A DNA stretch of 64,000 nt from 13-2-20CM-66-19 sp963824395 (GTDB taxonomy: Bacteria; Pseudomonadota; Gammaproteobacteria; Steroidobacterales; Steroidobacteraceae), in NCBI GenBank assembly GCA_963824395.1, contig CAWGPF010000001.1:2542001-2606000 (forward strand). Reading direction: 5' to 3'. Each line of letters starts with the position of its first letter. The first letter of the stretch is position 1. The notes under the pieces are model-generated. The model saw nothing but the letters and a program-made list of their open reading frames with translations, made no database searches and had not been told where the DNA came from. Below, piece after piece: positions 1 through 8,164 of the stretch. The position numbers and the translations under genes were made by a program.

Positions 1-75
1 CGCGCCTGCCGGCCATGGGGGCGCAACGGCGGCCGGCGCGCGCAAGGGGCTGTGTTAGGCTTCCCCGCCGTGCCC

Positions 76-1038
76 ATGTCCGCAACCAGCAGCGCGAGCG
101 CCACGAGCAGCGTGGCGGTGGTCGTCAGTGAGCGCCTGGCCCGCTATGGTTTCGGGGACGGGCACCCGTTCGGTCCGGACCGCCACGCGGCCTTCGTGCG
201 TGAATTCGCCGCGCGCGGCCTCGACCGGCGCGTGCGCGTGCTTGAGCCGCGCGTCGCCTCGGATGATGAGTTGCGCGCCTTCCATACCGCGAGCTACCTC
301 GACTTCGTGCGCGAACGCTCGGCGAGCGGCAGCGGCTTTCTCGATGGCGGTGATACCCCGGCGTTCCGCGGCGTGTACGAGGCCGCCGCCGCGGTGGTCG
401 GGGCGACCCTGAGCGCCATGGAGGCGATCATGGCCGGCGAGTGCCGGCGTGCCTTCGTGCCGATCGCAGGCCTGCACCATGCGGCGCGCGATCACGCGGC
501 GGGCTTCTGCGTCTTCAACGACTGCGGCGTTGCCATAGAGCTGCTCAAGCGTGCCGGCTTGCAGCGCGTCGCCTACGTTGACATCGATGCGCATCACGGC
601 GATGGGGTCTTTTACGCCTTCGAGGACGACGCGGCGGTGGTATTCGCCGACCTGCACGAGGATGGTCGCTACCTCTACCCAGGCACCGGAGCGGCCGAGG
701 AAGTCGGTACCGGCGCCGCGAGCGGCATGAAGCTCAATGTGGCGCTGCCGCCCGGGGCCGGGGACGAGATTTTCGAGCGGGTCTGGCCGCGCGTGATGGC
801 GCACCTTGAGAAGTTCGAGCCGCAGTTCGTGATCCTGCAATGCGGCGCCGACAGCCTCGAGGGCGACCCCATTACCCACCTGCGCTTCACCCCCCGCTCC
901 CACGGGCACGCCGCGCGTGACCTTGCGGCCCTCGCCGATAAGTGCGGGCATGGGCGGGTCCTGGCCCTCGGGGGCGGGGGCTACAACCGCCAGAACCTGG
1001 CCCAGGCCTGGAACGCGGTCGTGGAGAACCTGATCTAG
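76..1038 (+). CDS. Histone deacetylase family (class II-like) zinc hydrolase
   Basis: A 320-residue arginase/deacetylase-fold protein of the HDAC/AcuC/acetylpolyamine amidohydrolase family. The family removes acetyl or acyl groups from lysine or polyamines; the substrate here is unknown. Visible motifs are the paired catalytic histidines (GLHHA, about residues 132-136), GFCVFNDCGVAI, the zinc-binding DIDAHHGDGV (about 169-178), GADSLEGDP and the C-terminal LGGGGYN. The length matches bacterial stand-alone members. I chose ATG 76; an in-frame GTG lies at 52. No signal peptide, so probably cytoplasmic. It precedes glyA with a 135-base gap and has no obvious functional partner here. Confidence 0.9.
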   Translation: MSATSSASATSSVAVVVSERLARYGFGDGHPFGPDRHAAFVREFAARGLDRRVRVLEPRVASDDELRAFHTASYLDFVRERSASGSGFLDGGDTPAFRGVYEAAAAVVGATLSAMEAIMAGECRRAFVPIAGLHHAARDHAAGFCVFNDCGVAIELLKRAGLQRVAYVDIDAHHGDGVFYAFEDDAAVVFADLHEDGRYLYPGTGAAEEVGTGAASGMKLNVALPPGAGDEIFERVWPRVMAHLEKFEPQFVILQCGADSLEGDPITHLRFTPRSHGHAARDLAALADKCGHGRVLALGGGGYNRQNLAQAWNAVVENLI

Positions 1039-1060
1039 GCGCCCGGCGCGGCTCCCCGGT

Positions 1061-1107
1061 CGCGCTGTCGCGAAGCTTCCGCCGCTGCGGCGGCTCGCAA
1101 CAGCGCG
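1061..1107. repeat. Long imperfect inverted repeat upstream of glyA
   Basis: Outer arms of 13 bases (1061-1073 and 1095-1107) match at 12 of 13 positions and enclose a perfect CCGCCG-ctg-CGGCGG hairpin (1079-1093). It lies between the stop of the deacetylase gene and a TACAAT -10-like hexamer at 1126-1131. No T-tract follows, so it is not a classical intrinsic terminator. It could end transcription of the upstream gene, or be an operator or leader structure for glyA. Confidence 0.5.
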
Positions 1108-1172
1108 GCTGCGGGGACGTTCCGGTACAATTCGCGCCCCGATTTCTCACCCTTTTCGAGGCGGCCAGGCAC

Positions 1173-2429
1173 ATGTTCCGGACGACCATGACCATCGAAG
1201 GCTTCGATCCCGAGCTGGCACGCGCCCTGGCGGGCGAGCGGCGCCGCCAGGAGGAGCACATCGAGCTCATCGCTTCGGAGAACTACGCGAGCCCCCGGGT
1301 GCTCGAGGCGCAAGGCTCGGTCCTCACCAACAAGTACGCGGAAGGCTATCCCGGCAAGCGCTACTACGGCGGCTGTGAGTTCGTCGACATCGTGGAACAA
1401 CTGGCGATCGACCGCGCCAAGAAACTCTTCGGTGCCGACTACGCCAATGTGCAGCCGCACTCCGGCTCGCAGGCCAATGCGGCCGCCTATTTCGCGCTGG
1501 TGCAGCCCGGGGAACCCATCCTCGGCATGAGCCTCGACCATGGCGGCCATCTCACGCACGGTTCCAAGGTCAACTTTTCCGGTAAGTTCTTCCGCGCCGC
1601 GCAGTATGGTATCCGCCCCGACACGGGCGAGATCGACTACGAGCAGGTGCAGCGCCTGGCCGACGAGCACCGCCCGAAGATGATCGTCGCGGGCTTCTCG
1701 GCCTACTCGCGCATCGTCGACTGGGCGCGTTTTGAAAAGATCGCCAAGAGCGTCGGCGCCTACCTGATGGTGGACATGGCACACGTGGCGGGGTTGGTGG
1801 CCGCGGGCATCTATCCGAACCCGCTGCCGCACGCCGACGTCGTCACCACCACCACCCACAAGACGCTGCGCGGTCCGCGCGGCGGACTGATCCTGGCGCG
1901 CGCCAACGATGAGATCACGAAGAAGCTCAGCTCGCTGGTATTTCCGGGTACCCAGGGCGGCCCCCTGATGCACGCGATCGCGGCCAAGGCGGTGGCGCTG
2001 CTTGAGGCGCTGCAGCCGGAGTTCCGCGACTACCAGCAGCAGGTGCTCACCAACGCGCGCGCCATGGCGGCGCGGCTGAAGGAGCGCGGCTACCAGATCG
2101 TCTCCGGCGGCACCGACAATCATCTGTTCCTCCTCAGCCTGGCGGATCGCAATATCACGGGCAAGGACGCGGATGCCGCACTGGGTCGTGCCAATATCAC
2201 CGTCAACAAGAATGCCGTGCCGAATGATCCCAGGCCGCCGATGGTGACGAGCGGACTGCGCCTCGGCACGCCGGCCTCGACCACACGCGGCTTCAAGCAG
2301 GCCGAGATCGAGCAGGTGGCTGACTTCATCGCCCAGGTGCTCGATGCGGAAGGGGCGGAGGCCGCCGTGCAGCGCGTACGCCCGCAGGTGATCGAGCTGT
2401 GCCACCGCTTCCCGGTCTACGGACCCTGA
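1173..2429 (+). CDS. glyA: Serine hydroxymethyltransferase
   Basis: PLP enzyme that interconverts serine and glycine and makes 5,10-methylene-tetrahydrofolate. At 418 residues it is the normal bacterial length. Visible are the N-terminal ELIASENYAS block, NKYAEGYPGKRYYGG, the HSGSQAN loop, DMAHVAG and the PLP-lysine motif TTTTHKTLRGPRGG. The frame is open far upstream, but ATG 1173 (MFRTTMTIEGF) fits the family; ATG 1188 is an alternative. It is followed 21 bases later by nrdR, the common gammaproteobacterial glyA-nrdR-rib order. With folD (59810) it feeds the one-carbon pool. Confidence 0.97.
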   Translation: MFRTTMTIEGFDPELARALAGERRRQEEHIELIASENYASPRVLEAQGSVLTNKYAEGYPGKRYYGGCEFVDIVEQLAIDRAKKLFGADYANVQPHSGSQANAAAYFALVQPGEPILGMSLDHGGHLTHGSKVNFSGKFFRAAQYGIRPDTGEIDYEQVQRLADEHRPKMIVAGFSAYSRIVDWARFEKIAKSVGAYLMVDMAHVAGLVAAGIYPNPLPHADVVTTTTHKTLRGPRGGLILARANDEITKKLSSLVFPGTQGGPLMHAIAAKAVALLEALQPEFRDYQQQVLTNARAMAARLKERGYQIVSGGTDNHLFLLSLADRNITGKDADAALGRANITVNKNAVPNDPRPPMVTSGLRLGTPASTTRGFKQAEIEQVADFIAQVLDAEGAEAAVQRVRPQVIELCHRFPVYGP

Positions 2430-2450
2430 GCGCAGGAGCGAACGCGCCGC

Positions 2451-3035
2451 ATGCATTGTCCGTTCTGCGGCCACGAAGAAACCAAGGTGAACGACTCGCG
2501 CCTCGCCGGCGAGGGGCGCCAGATCCGGCGCCGCCGCGAGTGCCTGCAGTGTGGTGAGCGCTTCACCACCTTCGAGACCGCGGAACTGCTGATGCCGCTC
2601 GTCATCAAGGGCGATCGCGCCCGCGAGGCCTTCGATGAGGCGAAGCTGCGCGCCGGCATGGAAAAGTCACTGGAGAAGCGCCCGGTATCGCGCGAGCAGA
2701 TCGATGAGGCGGTGAGCCGCATCGTGCACAAGGTGCGCAGTCTCGGGGACCGCGAGGTCTCGGCGCGCGCCATCGGGGAACTCGTCATGGAGGAACTGCG
2801 CCACCTGGATGAGGTGGCCTACGTGCGCTTTGCCTCCGTGTACCGGCAGTTCGAGGACGTCGAGGCCTTCCACGAGGAGATCCAGCGGCTGCGCAGTGCC
2901 CGCCCCGCGACCGCCGCCGGCGCGCATACGCGTTCGCGCAAGCGCGCCACGGGTACGGCCGCCGATCGCGAGCAGCTGCCACTCTTACCCGCAGACGAAC
3001 CGCTGCCGGACAAGCGCGGCCCAGGGGACAAGTGA
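2451..3035 (+). CDS. nrdR: Transcriptional repressor NrdR
   Basis: Nucleotide-sensing repressor of ribonucleotide reductase genes. The N-terminus holds a zinc ribbon (MHCPFCGHEE, then RRRECLQCGERFTTFE), followed by an ATP-cone domain to about residue 150. The usual length is about 150-160 residues; this one has 194 because of a basic, low-complexity C-terminal tail rich in Ala, Arg and Thr, ending in an acidic PADEPLPDKRG stretch. It lies between glyA and ribD (15-base gap), the conserved position in gammaproteobacteria. No ribonucleotide reductase gene lies in the window. Confidence 0.96.
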   Translation: MHCPFCGHEETKVNDSRLAGEGRQIRRRRECLQCGERFTTFETAELLMPLVIKGDRAREAFDEAKLRAGMEKSLEKRPVSREQIDEAVSRIVHKVRSLGDREVSARAIGELVMEELRHLDEVAYVRFASVYRQFEDVEAFHEEIQRLRSARPATAAGAHTRSRKRATGTAADREQLPLLPADEPLPDKRGPGDK

Positions 3036-3050
3036 GGATGGTGCGCCAAG

Positions 3051-4172
3051 ATGTTTTCTGAGTTCGACAAGAGCGCCATGACGCGCGCGCTGGCGCTCGC
3101 CGCGCGTGGTCTTGAGAGCACTGACCCCAATCCGCGGGTCGGCTGTGTCATCGCCCGCGGCGAACGCATCGTCGGGGAGGGTTGGCACGAGCGCGCCGGC
3201 GAGGCGCATGCCGAGGTGACGGCACTGCGCGCGGCCGGCCCCCAGGCGAGCGGCGCCACGGCGTACGTGACGCTCGAGCCGTGTGCGCATCAGGGACGTA
3301 CCGCTCCCTGTACGCTTGCGCTGACTGGCGCGCGCGTGACGCGCGTCGTCTATGCCGTAGGCGATCCCAACCCCGAGGTCAACGGCAAGGGTGCCGAGGC
3401 GCTGCGCGCGGCCGGCATGACCGTGCAGGCGGGGCTCATGGAGCGCGAGGCGCGCGAGCTCAACGCCGGCTTCTTCAAGCGCATGCTGACCGGGCGCCCG
3501 TTCGTGCGGCTGAAGCTGGCGATGAGCCTCGATGGCCGCACGGCGCTCGCCAACGGGGCGAGCCAGTGGCTCACGGGGGAGGCGGCACGCGAGGACGTGC
3601 AGGCCTGGCGGGCGCGCAGTTCGGTGGTGATGACTGGGGTCGGCACGGTGCTGCTCGATGACCCGCGCCTCACGGTGCGCCTGGCGAGCGCCGGCGGCGA
3701 GCGGCGCCAGCCGCTGCGGGTCGTGCTCGATACGCACCTGCGCACCAATCCGGCGGCGCGCCTGTTCGGCGAGGGCGGCGAGGTGCTGATCCTCACAGCT
3801 CTGGAAGCACTGGATGAATCTCGCGCCGCGGCCTTAAGCGCCCGCGGCGCGCGCGTGGAGACGCTGCCGGTGGCAGGAGCGCGTCTCGAGCTGCCGGCGG
3901 TCCTTGAGCGACTCGGGGAGCTCGAGGCCAACGAGGTGCTGGTCGAGGCAGGCGCGACGCTTGCCGGGGAGTTGCTGCGGCAGGGACTCGCCGATGAGCT
4001 CCTCTTGTATGTGGCGCCGCGACTCCTCGGGCCCGATGCGCGGGCGCTGGTGGCGCTGCCGCAGCTGACCGATCTCAAGGAGGCTCCGGCGTTCGCACTC
4101 CTGGAATCCATCCGCCTGGGCGATGACCTGCGGCTGCGCCTGCAGCCGCGCCCGCCGGCGGCGCAAGGCTGA
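3051..4172 (+). CDS. ribD: Riboflavin biosynthesis bifunctional deaminase/reductase RibD
   Basis: Carries out the second and third steps of riboflavin synthesis: deamination of the diaminopyrimidine product of GTP cyclohydrolase II, then NADPH reduction of the ribosyl chain. The N-terminal cytidine-deaminase-type domain shows HAEVTAL and the zinc motif EPCAHQGRTAPC. The C-terminal reductase domain starts near residue 145 (RPFVRLKLAMSLDGRTA), with TGVGTVLLDDPRL and VEAGATLAGELL. It has 373 residues, normal for RibD. Its stop lies five bases before the riboflavin synthase start, so the two are probably translationally coupled. Confidence 0.96.
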   Translation: MFSEFDKSAMTRALALAARGLESTDPNPRVGCVIARGERIVGEGWHERAGEAHAEVTALRAAGPQASGATAYVTLEPCAHQGRTAPCTLALTGARVTRVVYAVGDPNPEVNGKGAEALRAAGMTVQAGLMEREARELNAGFFKRMLTGRPFVRLKLAMSLDGRTALANGASQWLTGEAAREDVQAWRARSSVVMTGVGTVLLDDPRLTVRLASAGGERRQPLRVVLDTHLRTNPAARLFGEGGEVLILTALEALDESRAAALSARGARVETLPVAGARLELPAVLERLGELEANEVLVEAGATLAGELLRQGLADELLLYVAPRLLGPDARALVALPQLTDLKEAPAFALLESIRLGDDLRLRLQPRPPAAQG

Positions 4173-4176
4173 GCGC

Positions 4177-4776
4177 ATGTTCACCGGCATCGTGCAGGAC
4201 GTCGGGCGGATCGCCGCCACCGAGAGTCGCGGTGGGGACCTGCGCCTGCTCATTGCCTGCGAGCACCTCGATACCGCGCGCCTGAGTGCCGGTGACAGTG
4301 TCTCAGTACAGGGCTGCTGCCTCACGGCGGTGGAGCTGCGCGGCAATAGCTTCGCTGCGGACCTCTCGCGCGAGACGCTCGCGCTCACCACCCTCGGGGA
4401 GCTGCGCGTCGGCGCGGCGGTCAACCTGGAGCCGGCGCTACGCGCCGGCGATGCGCTCGGGGGGCACCTCGTCTCCGGGCACGTCGATGGCATCGCGGAG
4501 GTCCTCGGGGTCAGCGCGGATGCGCGCTCCACCCGCCTTGTGATCCGGGTGCCCGCGCCGCTCGCCCGCTTCCTCGCGCCCAAAGGCTCGGTCGCCGTCG
4601 ATGGCGTGAGCCTGACCGTGAATGAGGTCGAGGGCAGCACCTTCGGGGTCAACATCATTCCGCACACGCAGCAGGTGACCACGCTCGGAACGCTCGTGCC
4701 CGGTGCGCACGTGAACCTGGAGGTCGACCTGGTGGCCCGCTACCTGGCGCGCCTGCTCGCGGTGCCACCCGCCTGA
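4177..4776 (+). CDS. ribE: Riboflavin synthase alpha subunit
   Basis: Catalyses dismutation of two 6,7-dimethyl-8-ribityllumazines to riboflavin. The diagnostic N-terminus MFTGIVQDVGRI is present, and the protein has the tandem lumazine-binding repeats of the family: the first repeat includes GDSVSVQGCCLT and the second GSVAVDGVSLTVN. Its 199 residues match the family. ATG 4177 is chosen because MFTGIVQ is the universal start, although the frame is open back to 4123 inside ribD. In enterobacterial naming this is ribC/ribE; it sits directly after ribD. Confidence 0.96.
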   Translation: MFTGIVQDVGRIAATESRGGDLRLLIACEHLDTARLSAGDSVSVQGCCLTAVELRGNSFAADLSRETLALTTLGELRVGAAVNLEPALRAGDALGGHLVSGHVDGIAEVLGVSADARSTRLVIRVPAPLARFLAPKGSVAVDGVSLTVNEVEGSTFGVNIIPHTQQVTTLGTLVPGAHVNLEVDLVARYLARLLAVPPA

Positions 4777-4832
4777 AGATGTCACGCCGGTGTGTCTGCC
4801 AAAGCAACGCGCGGCACGCTAGACTTCCGGGC

Positions 4833-5246
4833 GTGAGATCCCTGCGCACCAAACGGCGACTGCTCGGGCTAATCCTGCCGCTGCTGCTCCTGCGCCTTCT
4901 GGTCCCGGCAGGCTTTATGCCCATGGCGGGCGCCGACGGCTTCGGGATCGCCCTGTGCCCTGGCGCGGCGGCACTGCCAGCGGGCGTCATGGCAGCCCAC
5001 GCCGGCCACCACATGCATCACGCCGGCCACCCGGGTGGCACCGAGCCGCCGGTGGGTGAGCACCATGCGCCGTGTCTGTTCGCCGCGGCCGCGGCGGCGC
5101 CCGTGCCGCCGACAGCGCTGCTCGCGGGCGGTGCACCCGCCGCGCTCGCCTCAGCGCCATTGCCGGCGCAGGCGCGTGGCCACGCGCTGCCGATCATCCT
5201 GCGCGCCCAGTCCGCGCGCGCTCCCCCCGAGGCCTCCAGAGCCTGA
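4833..5246 (+). CDS. Small His-rich envelope protein, DUF2946-like
   Basis: A 137-residue protein. It has a basic start (RSLRTKRR), a Leu-rich hydrophobic segment (about residues 9-25), the short motif PAGFMPM, a cysteine, a His-rich run (AHAGHHMHHAGH) and a second HHAPC cluster, then an Ala/Pro-rich hydrophobic stretch. This layout resembles the DUF2946 family, often found near copper-related outer-membrane proteins. I chose GTG 4833; the frame opens at 4779. Role in metal handling is inference. It splits the riboflavin operon together with the next gene. Confidence 0.6.
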   Translation: MRSLRTKRRLLGLILPLLLLRLLVPAGFMPMAGADGFGIALCPGAAALPAGVMAAHAGHHMHHAGHPGGTEPPVGEHHAPCLFAAAAAAPVPPTALLAGGAPAALASAPLPAQARGHALPIILRAQSARAPPEASRA

Positions 5247-5384
5247 CTGCCGCGGCGCCCGCACTGCGGGCTCGCCGCCTTTGCATTCACCGACGTACCG
5301 CGGGCCCACGGCCCGGCCGCAGCTGCTGCGATGCTCGGGCGCACTGTGTCGCGCGGCGCGCACAGATTTCGGGAGCTTCTTCAA

Positions 5385-6404
5385 ATGACTGCCGAGCCTT
5401 TCACGGCGCGTGCCGCGCGGGCGCGCGCGATACTCGTGTCCTCGCTGCTGTTTGGAACGCTGACGACCCTTGCGGTGTCGCAACGCGCGCAGGCCTGCGC
5501 CACCTGCGGCTGCACGCTGAGTGCCGACGGCGCGATGGGTTATTCGAACCTGCCGGGCTGGCGCCTGAGCCTTGAGTACGATTACATCAATCAGGACGAG
5601 CTGCGCAGCGGCACCCATGCGGCGAGCGGCGTCCCCGACGGTTATGAGCTCGAGCACGACACGCTCAACCGCTACGTCACCGCCGGGGTGAACTACGCGC
5701 CCAACTCGCGCTGGAACGTCACCCTGCTCGTGCCTTACGTGATCCGCGACCACTCGACCTACGGCACGTATGACTCGACACAGCCGCTGCCGGAACTGAG
5801 CACCTCACACAGCTCGAGCCTCGGGGACCTGCGGGTGATCGGCGCCTATCAGGGGTTGCTGGCGAGCCGCGAGCTCGGCGTGCAGCTCGGCGTAAAGCTA
5901 CCCAGCGGCCGCTACGGCACGGCGGTCGATTTCAGCAGTGGCCCGAGTGCAGGAACCCCGGTTGATGCCAGCCTGCAGCCGGGAAGCGGCAGCACCGACG
6001 TCATCCTCGGAGCCTACTACCACCACCCCGTCAGCCTTAACTTCGATCTGTTCGGCAGCATCCAGTTTCAAAGTGCGGTGCGCCACCACATGGATCAGCC
6101 GGGCAACGATTACCGACCGGGAAACTCCACCACCGGCATCATCGGAGTGCGCTACGAAGCCGATGCGCGCTGGATACCGCAGCTGCAACTGAATCTGCTG
6201 CACAAGTCTCCCGACCAGGGCGCTCTGGCTGATGTGCAGAGCACTGCCGGCACGGTGTTCTATGCAAGCCCCGGGATCAACGTGCAGGTGGCCGGCCGGC
6301 TACGCGCCTTTGGGTTCGTGCAGGTGCCGTTCTACAGCAACCTCTACGGTTATCAGCTGTTCCCGCACTACACGGTAAGTGCCGGGCTGAGCTATGCGCT
6401 CTGA
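5385..6404 (+). CDS. Putative outer-membrane beta-barrel protein with N-terminal CATCGC motif
   Basis: A 339-residue exported protein. The signal peptide (about residues 1-37) ends at RAQA and is followed immediately by a Cys-rich CATCGC motif. The rest alternates polar and aromatic residues in beta-strand fashion (WRLSLEYDYINQDELRSG, WNVTLLVPYVIRDHS, LGVQLGVKLPSGRYG) and ends in an aromatic/hydrophobic strand (SAGLSYAL), typical of an outer-membrane barrel. ATG 5385 is chosen because it places the signal peptide correctly. With the preceding His-rich protein it may form a metal-related pair; I cannot name the substrate. Confidence 0.6.
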   Translation: MTAEPFTARAARARAILVSSLLFGTLTTLAVSQRAQACATCGCTLSADGAMGYSNLPGWRLSLEYDYINQDELRSGTHAASGVPDGYELEHDTLNRYVTAGVNYAPNSRWNVTLLVPYVIRDHSTYGTYDSTQPLPELSTSHSSSLGDLRVIGAYQGLLASRELGVQLGVKLPSGRYGTAVDFSSGPSAGTPVDASLQPGSGSTDVILGAYYHHPVSLNFDLFGSIQFQSAVRHHMDQPGNDYRPGNSTTGIIGVRYEADARWIPQLQLNLLHKSPDQGALADVQSTAGTVFYASPGINVQVAGRLRAFGFVQVPFYSNLYGYQLFPHYTVSAGLSYAL

Positions 6405-6486
6405 GGGCGGAAACCCCACCGGCGATTGCCGCTGGCGGGGGAGCCGGAGGCGCGGTGGCCGTCAGGGGTTCCGCAAGCGCCTCGGG

Positions 6487-6492
6487 TATACT
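6487..6492 (+). promoter_or_regulatory. Candidate -10 element for ribBA
   Basis: TATACT, close to the sigma70 -10 consensus, lies 29 bases before the ribBA ATG. No good -35 hexamer is visible at 16-18 bases, so this is tentative. It would give ribBA-ribH-nusB-thiL their own start downstream of the two inserted envelope genes. Confidence 0.3.
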
Positions 6493-6521
6493 GAGCGACC
6501 GATTGTCCAGCGGTCCGCGCC

Positions 6522-7697
6522 ATGTCAAAAGTCCTGCCTCTGCCCGGAAAGACTGCACCGGCCGGTTCCGGCCCCTCCTTCAGCCCGCTCGGGGAGATTC
6601 TGGCGGAGCTGCGCGCCGGACGTATGGTCATCATCATGGATGACGAGGATCGGGAGAACGAGGGTGACCTGATCATGGCCGCCGAGCATGCGACCGCGGA
6701 AGCCGTGGCATTCATGATCCGCCATACGAGCGGCATCATCTGCGTGCCGATGCCCGAGGAGCATCTCGCGCGCCTGGACCTGCCGCAGATGGTCCCGGTC
6801 AACAGCGAATCCCACCGCACCGCCTTCACCGTCTCGGTGGACCTGCGCGCCGGCACGACCACCGGCGTCTCCTCGGCCGACCGCGCTGCCACCATTCGCG
6901 CGCTCGCCGACGTGAACTCCAAGCCGGCGGACTTTGCCCGCCCGGGTCACATCTTCCCGCTGCGCTCGCGGCGCGGCGGCGTGCTGGTGCGCGCCGGGCA
7001 TACCGAGGCGGCGGTGGACCTGTGCCAGCTCGCGGGCCTGAAGCCCGTGGGCGTCCTGTGCGAGGTCATGAACGATGACGGCAGCATGGCGCGGCGTCCG
7101 CAGCTGCAGGAGTTCGCGCGCCGCCACTCGCTGAAGATCGGCACCATCGCGGACCTGATCCGCCACCGCCTGCGCACGGACCGCTCGGTCGAGCGCCTCT
7201 CCGAGCAGAGCGTGCAGACTGAGCTCGGCGAGTTCCGTCTGTACGCTTACCGCGACGGCATCAGCCAGGAAGTGCACGTGGCGCTGGCACACGGGCGCCT
7301 CGACGGCACCGCGGCGCCGCTGGTGCGCGTGCACCTGGCCGACACGCTGCGTGATCTGCTTGGCGTGCAGGGCGCCGTGCGCACCTGGACCCTGCGCGCG
7401 GCGATGCAGCGCATCGTCGAGGCTGGCAGCGGGGTCGTGGTGGTACTGCGTCAGCAGGAGTCCGCGCGCGAGCTCGCCGATGCGGTGCGCTCCTTCGCCG
7501 CCACCGCGCCCGTGCCGGCAGCGCCCGAGGCGGCCACCGAGGGGGAGGGCGCGGTGCTGCGCACCTATGGGGTGGGCGCGCAGATACTCAAGGACCTCGG
7601 CGTGCGGCGTATGCGCGTGCTGTCGGCCCCGAAGCAGATGCACGGGATCTCCGCCTTCGGGCTGGAGATCGAGGGTTACGTCGGGGAAGAGGGGTGA
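6522..7697 (+). CDS. ribB: 3,4-dihydroxy-2-butanone 4-phosphate synthase with degenerate GTP cyclohydrolase II domain
   Basis: The N-terminal half (to about residue 215) is a DHBP synthase, making the four-carbon donor for lumazine. It has the acidic active-site block MDDEDRENEGDLI, RHTSGIICVPM, STD-like TTGVSSADRA and GHTEAAVDLCQLAGL. The C-terminal half resembles GTP cyclohydrolase II (about 220-391) but lacks the HSEC-TGD and CDCG zinc-binding cysteines and the usual arginine, so it is probably inactive. Such RibB-RibA-like (RibBX-type) proteins are common in proteobacteria. It overlaps ribH by four bases. Confidence 0.93.
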   Translation: MSKVLPLPGKTAPAGSGPSFSPLGEILAELRAGRMVIIMDDEDRENEGDLIMAAEHATAEAVAFMIRHTSGIICVPMPEEHLARLDLPQMVPVNSESHRTAFTVSVDLRAGTTTGVSSADRAATIRALADVNSKPADFARPGHIFPLRSRRGGVLVRAGHTEAAVDLCQLAGLKPVGVLCEVMNDDGSMARRPQLQEFARRHSLKIGTIADLIRHRLRTDRSVERLSEQSVQTELGEFRLYAYRDGISQEVHVALAHGRLDGTAAPLVRVHLADTLRDLLGVQGAVRTWTLRAAMQRIVEAGSGVVVVLRQQESARELADAVRSFAATAPVPAAPEAATEGEGAVLRTYGVGAQILKDLGVRRMRVLSAPKQMHGISAFGLEIEGYVGEEG

Positions 7698-8164
7698 GTC
7701 CGGGCGAGCTCAGCGAAAGCGGCGCCAGCGCCCGCGGCCGCACCGTGGCCATCGTGGCCGCGCGCTTCAACGATCTGATCGTCGCGAGCCTGCTCAAGGG
7801 CGCGCGCGCCACCTGGGTCGAGCGCGGCGGCGTGAGTGAGGAGCTGCTGGTGGTGCGCGTGCCGGGGGCTTTTGAGCTGCCCGTGGTGGCGCGCCATCTC
7901 GCCGGCAGCGGTCGTTACGATGCCATTGTTGCCCTCGGCTGCGTCATCCGCGGCGACACCCCGCACTTTGACTATGTTGCCGGCGAGTGCGCCCGTGGGC
8001 TGCAGCTGGCGAGCCTCGAGACCGGGGTGCCGGTGATCTTCGGGGTGCTCACCGTGGAGACCCTCGAGCAGGCCCTCGAGCGCGCCGCAACCGGTGCCGG
8101 CAACAAGGGCGGCGAGTCCATGGACTGCGCGCTCGAGATGGCCGCCGTGATGGACCGCCTGTGA
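7694..8164 (+). CDS. ribH: 6,7-dimethyl-8-ribityllumazine synthase
   Basis: Condenses the RibD product (after dephosphorylation) with dihydroxybutanone phosphate to form lumazine. The 156-residue protein shows RTVAIVAARFND, the substrate-binding VVRVPGAFELPVVA, ALGCVIRGDTPHFDYV with the catalytic histidine region, and PVIFGVLTVETLEQA with NKGGE near the C-terminus. It starts at GTG 7694 inside the ribBA stop (GTGA overlap) and its own stop overlaps the nusB start. Translational coupling in ribBA-ribH-nusB is likely. Confidence 0.96.
   Translation: MSPGELSESGASARGRTVAIVAARFNDLIVASLLKGARATWVERGGVSEELLVVRVPGAFELPVVARHLAGSGRYDAIVALGCVIRGDTPHFDYVAGECARGLQLASLETGVPVIFGVLTVETLEQALERAATGAGNKGGESMDCALEMAAVMDRL

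Noticed and set aside
942..1172. Long N-terminal extension of the glyA frame
   Set aside because: It overlaps the upstream deacetylase gene and contains no SHMT homology; ATG 1173 gives the normal length.
2436..2460. NrdR box or autoregulatory site near nrdR
   Set aside because: No pair of 16-base NrdR-like boxes is visible, and ribonucleotide reductase genes are not here.
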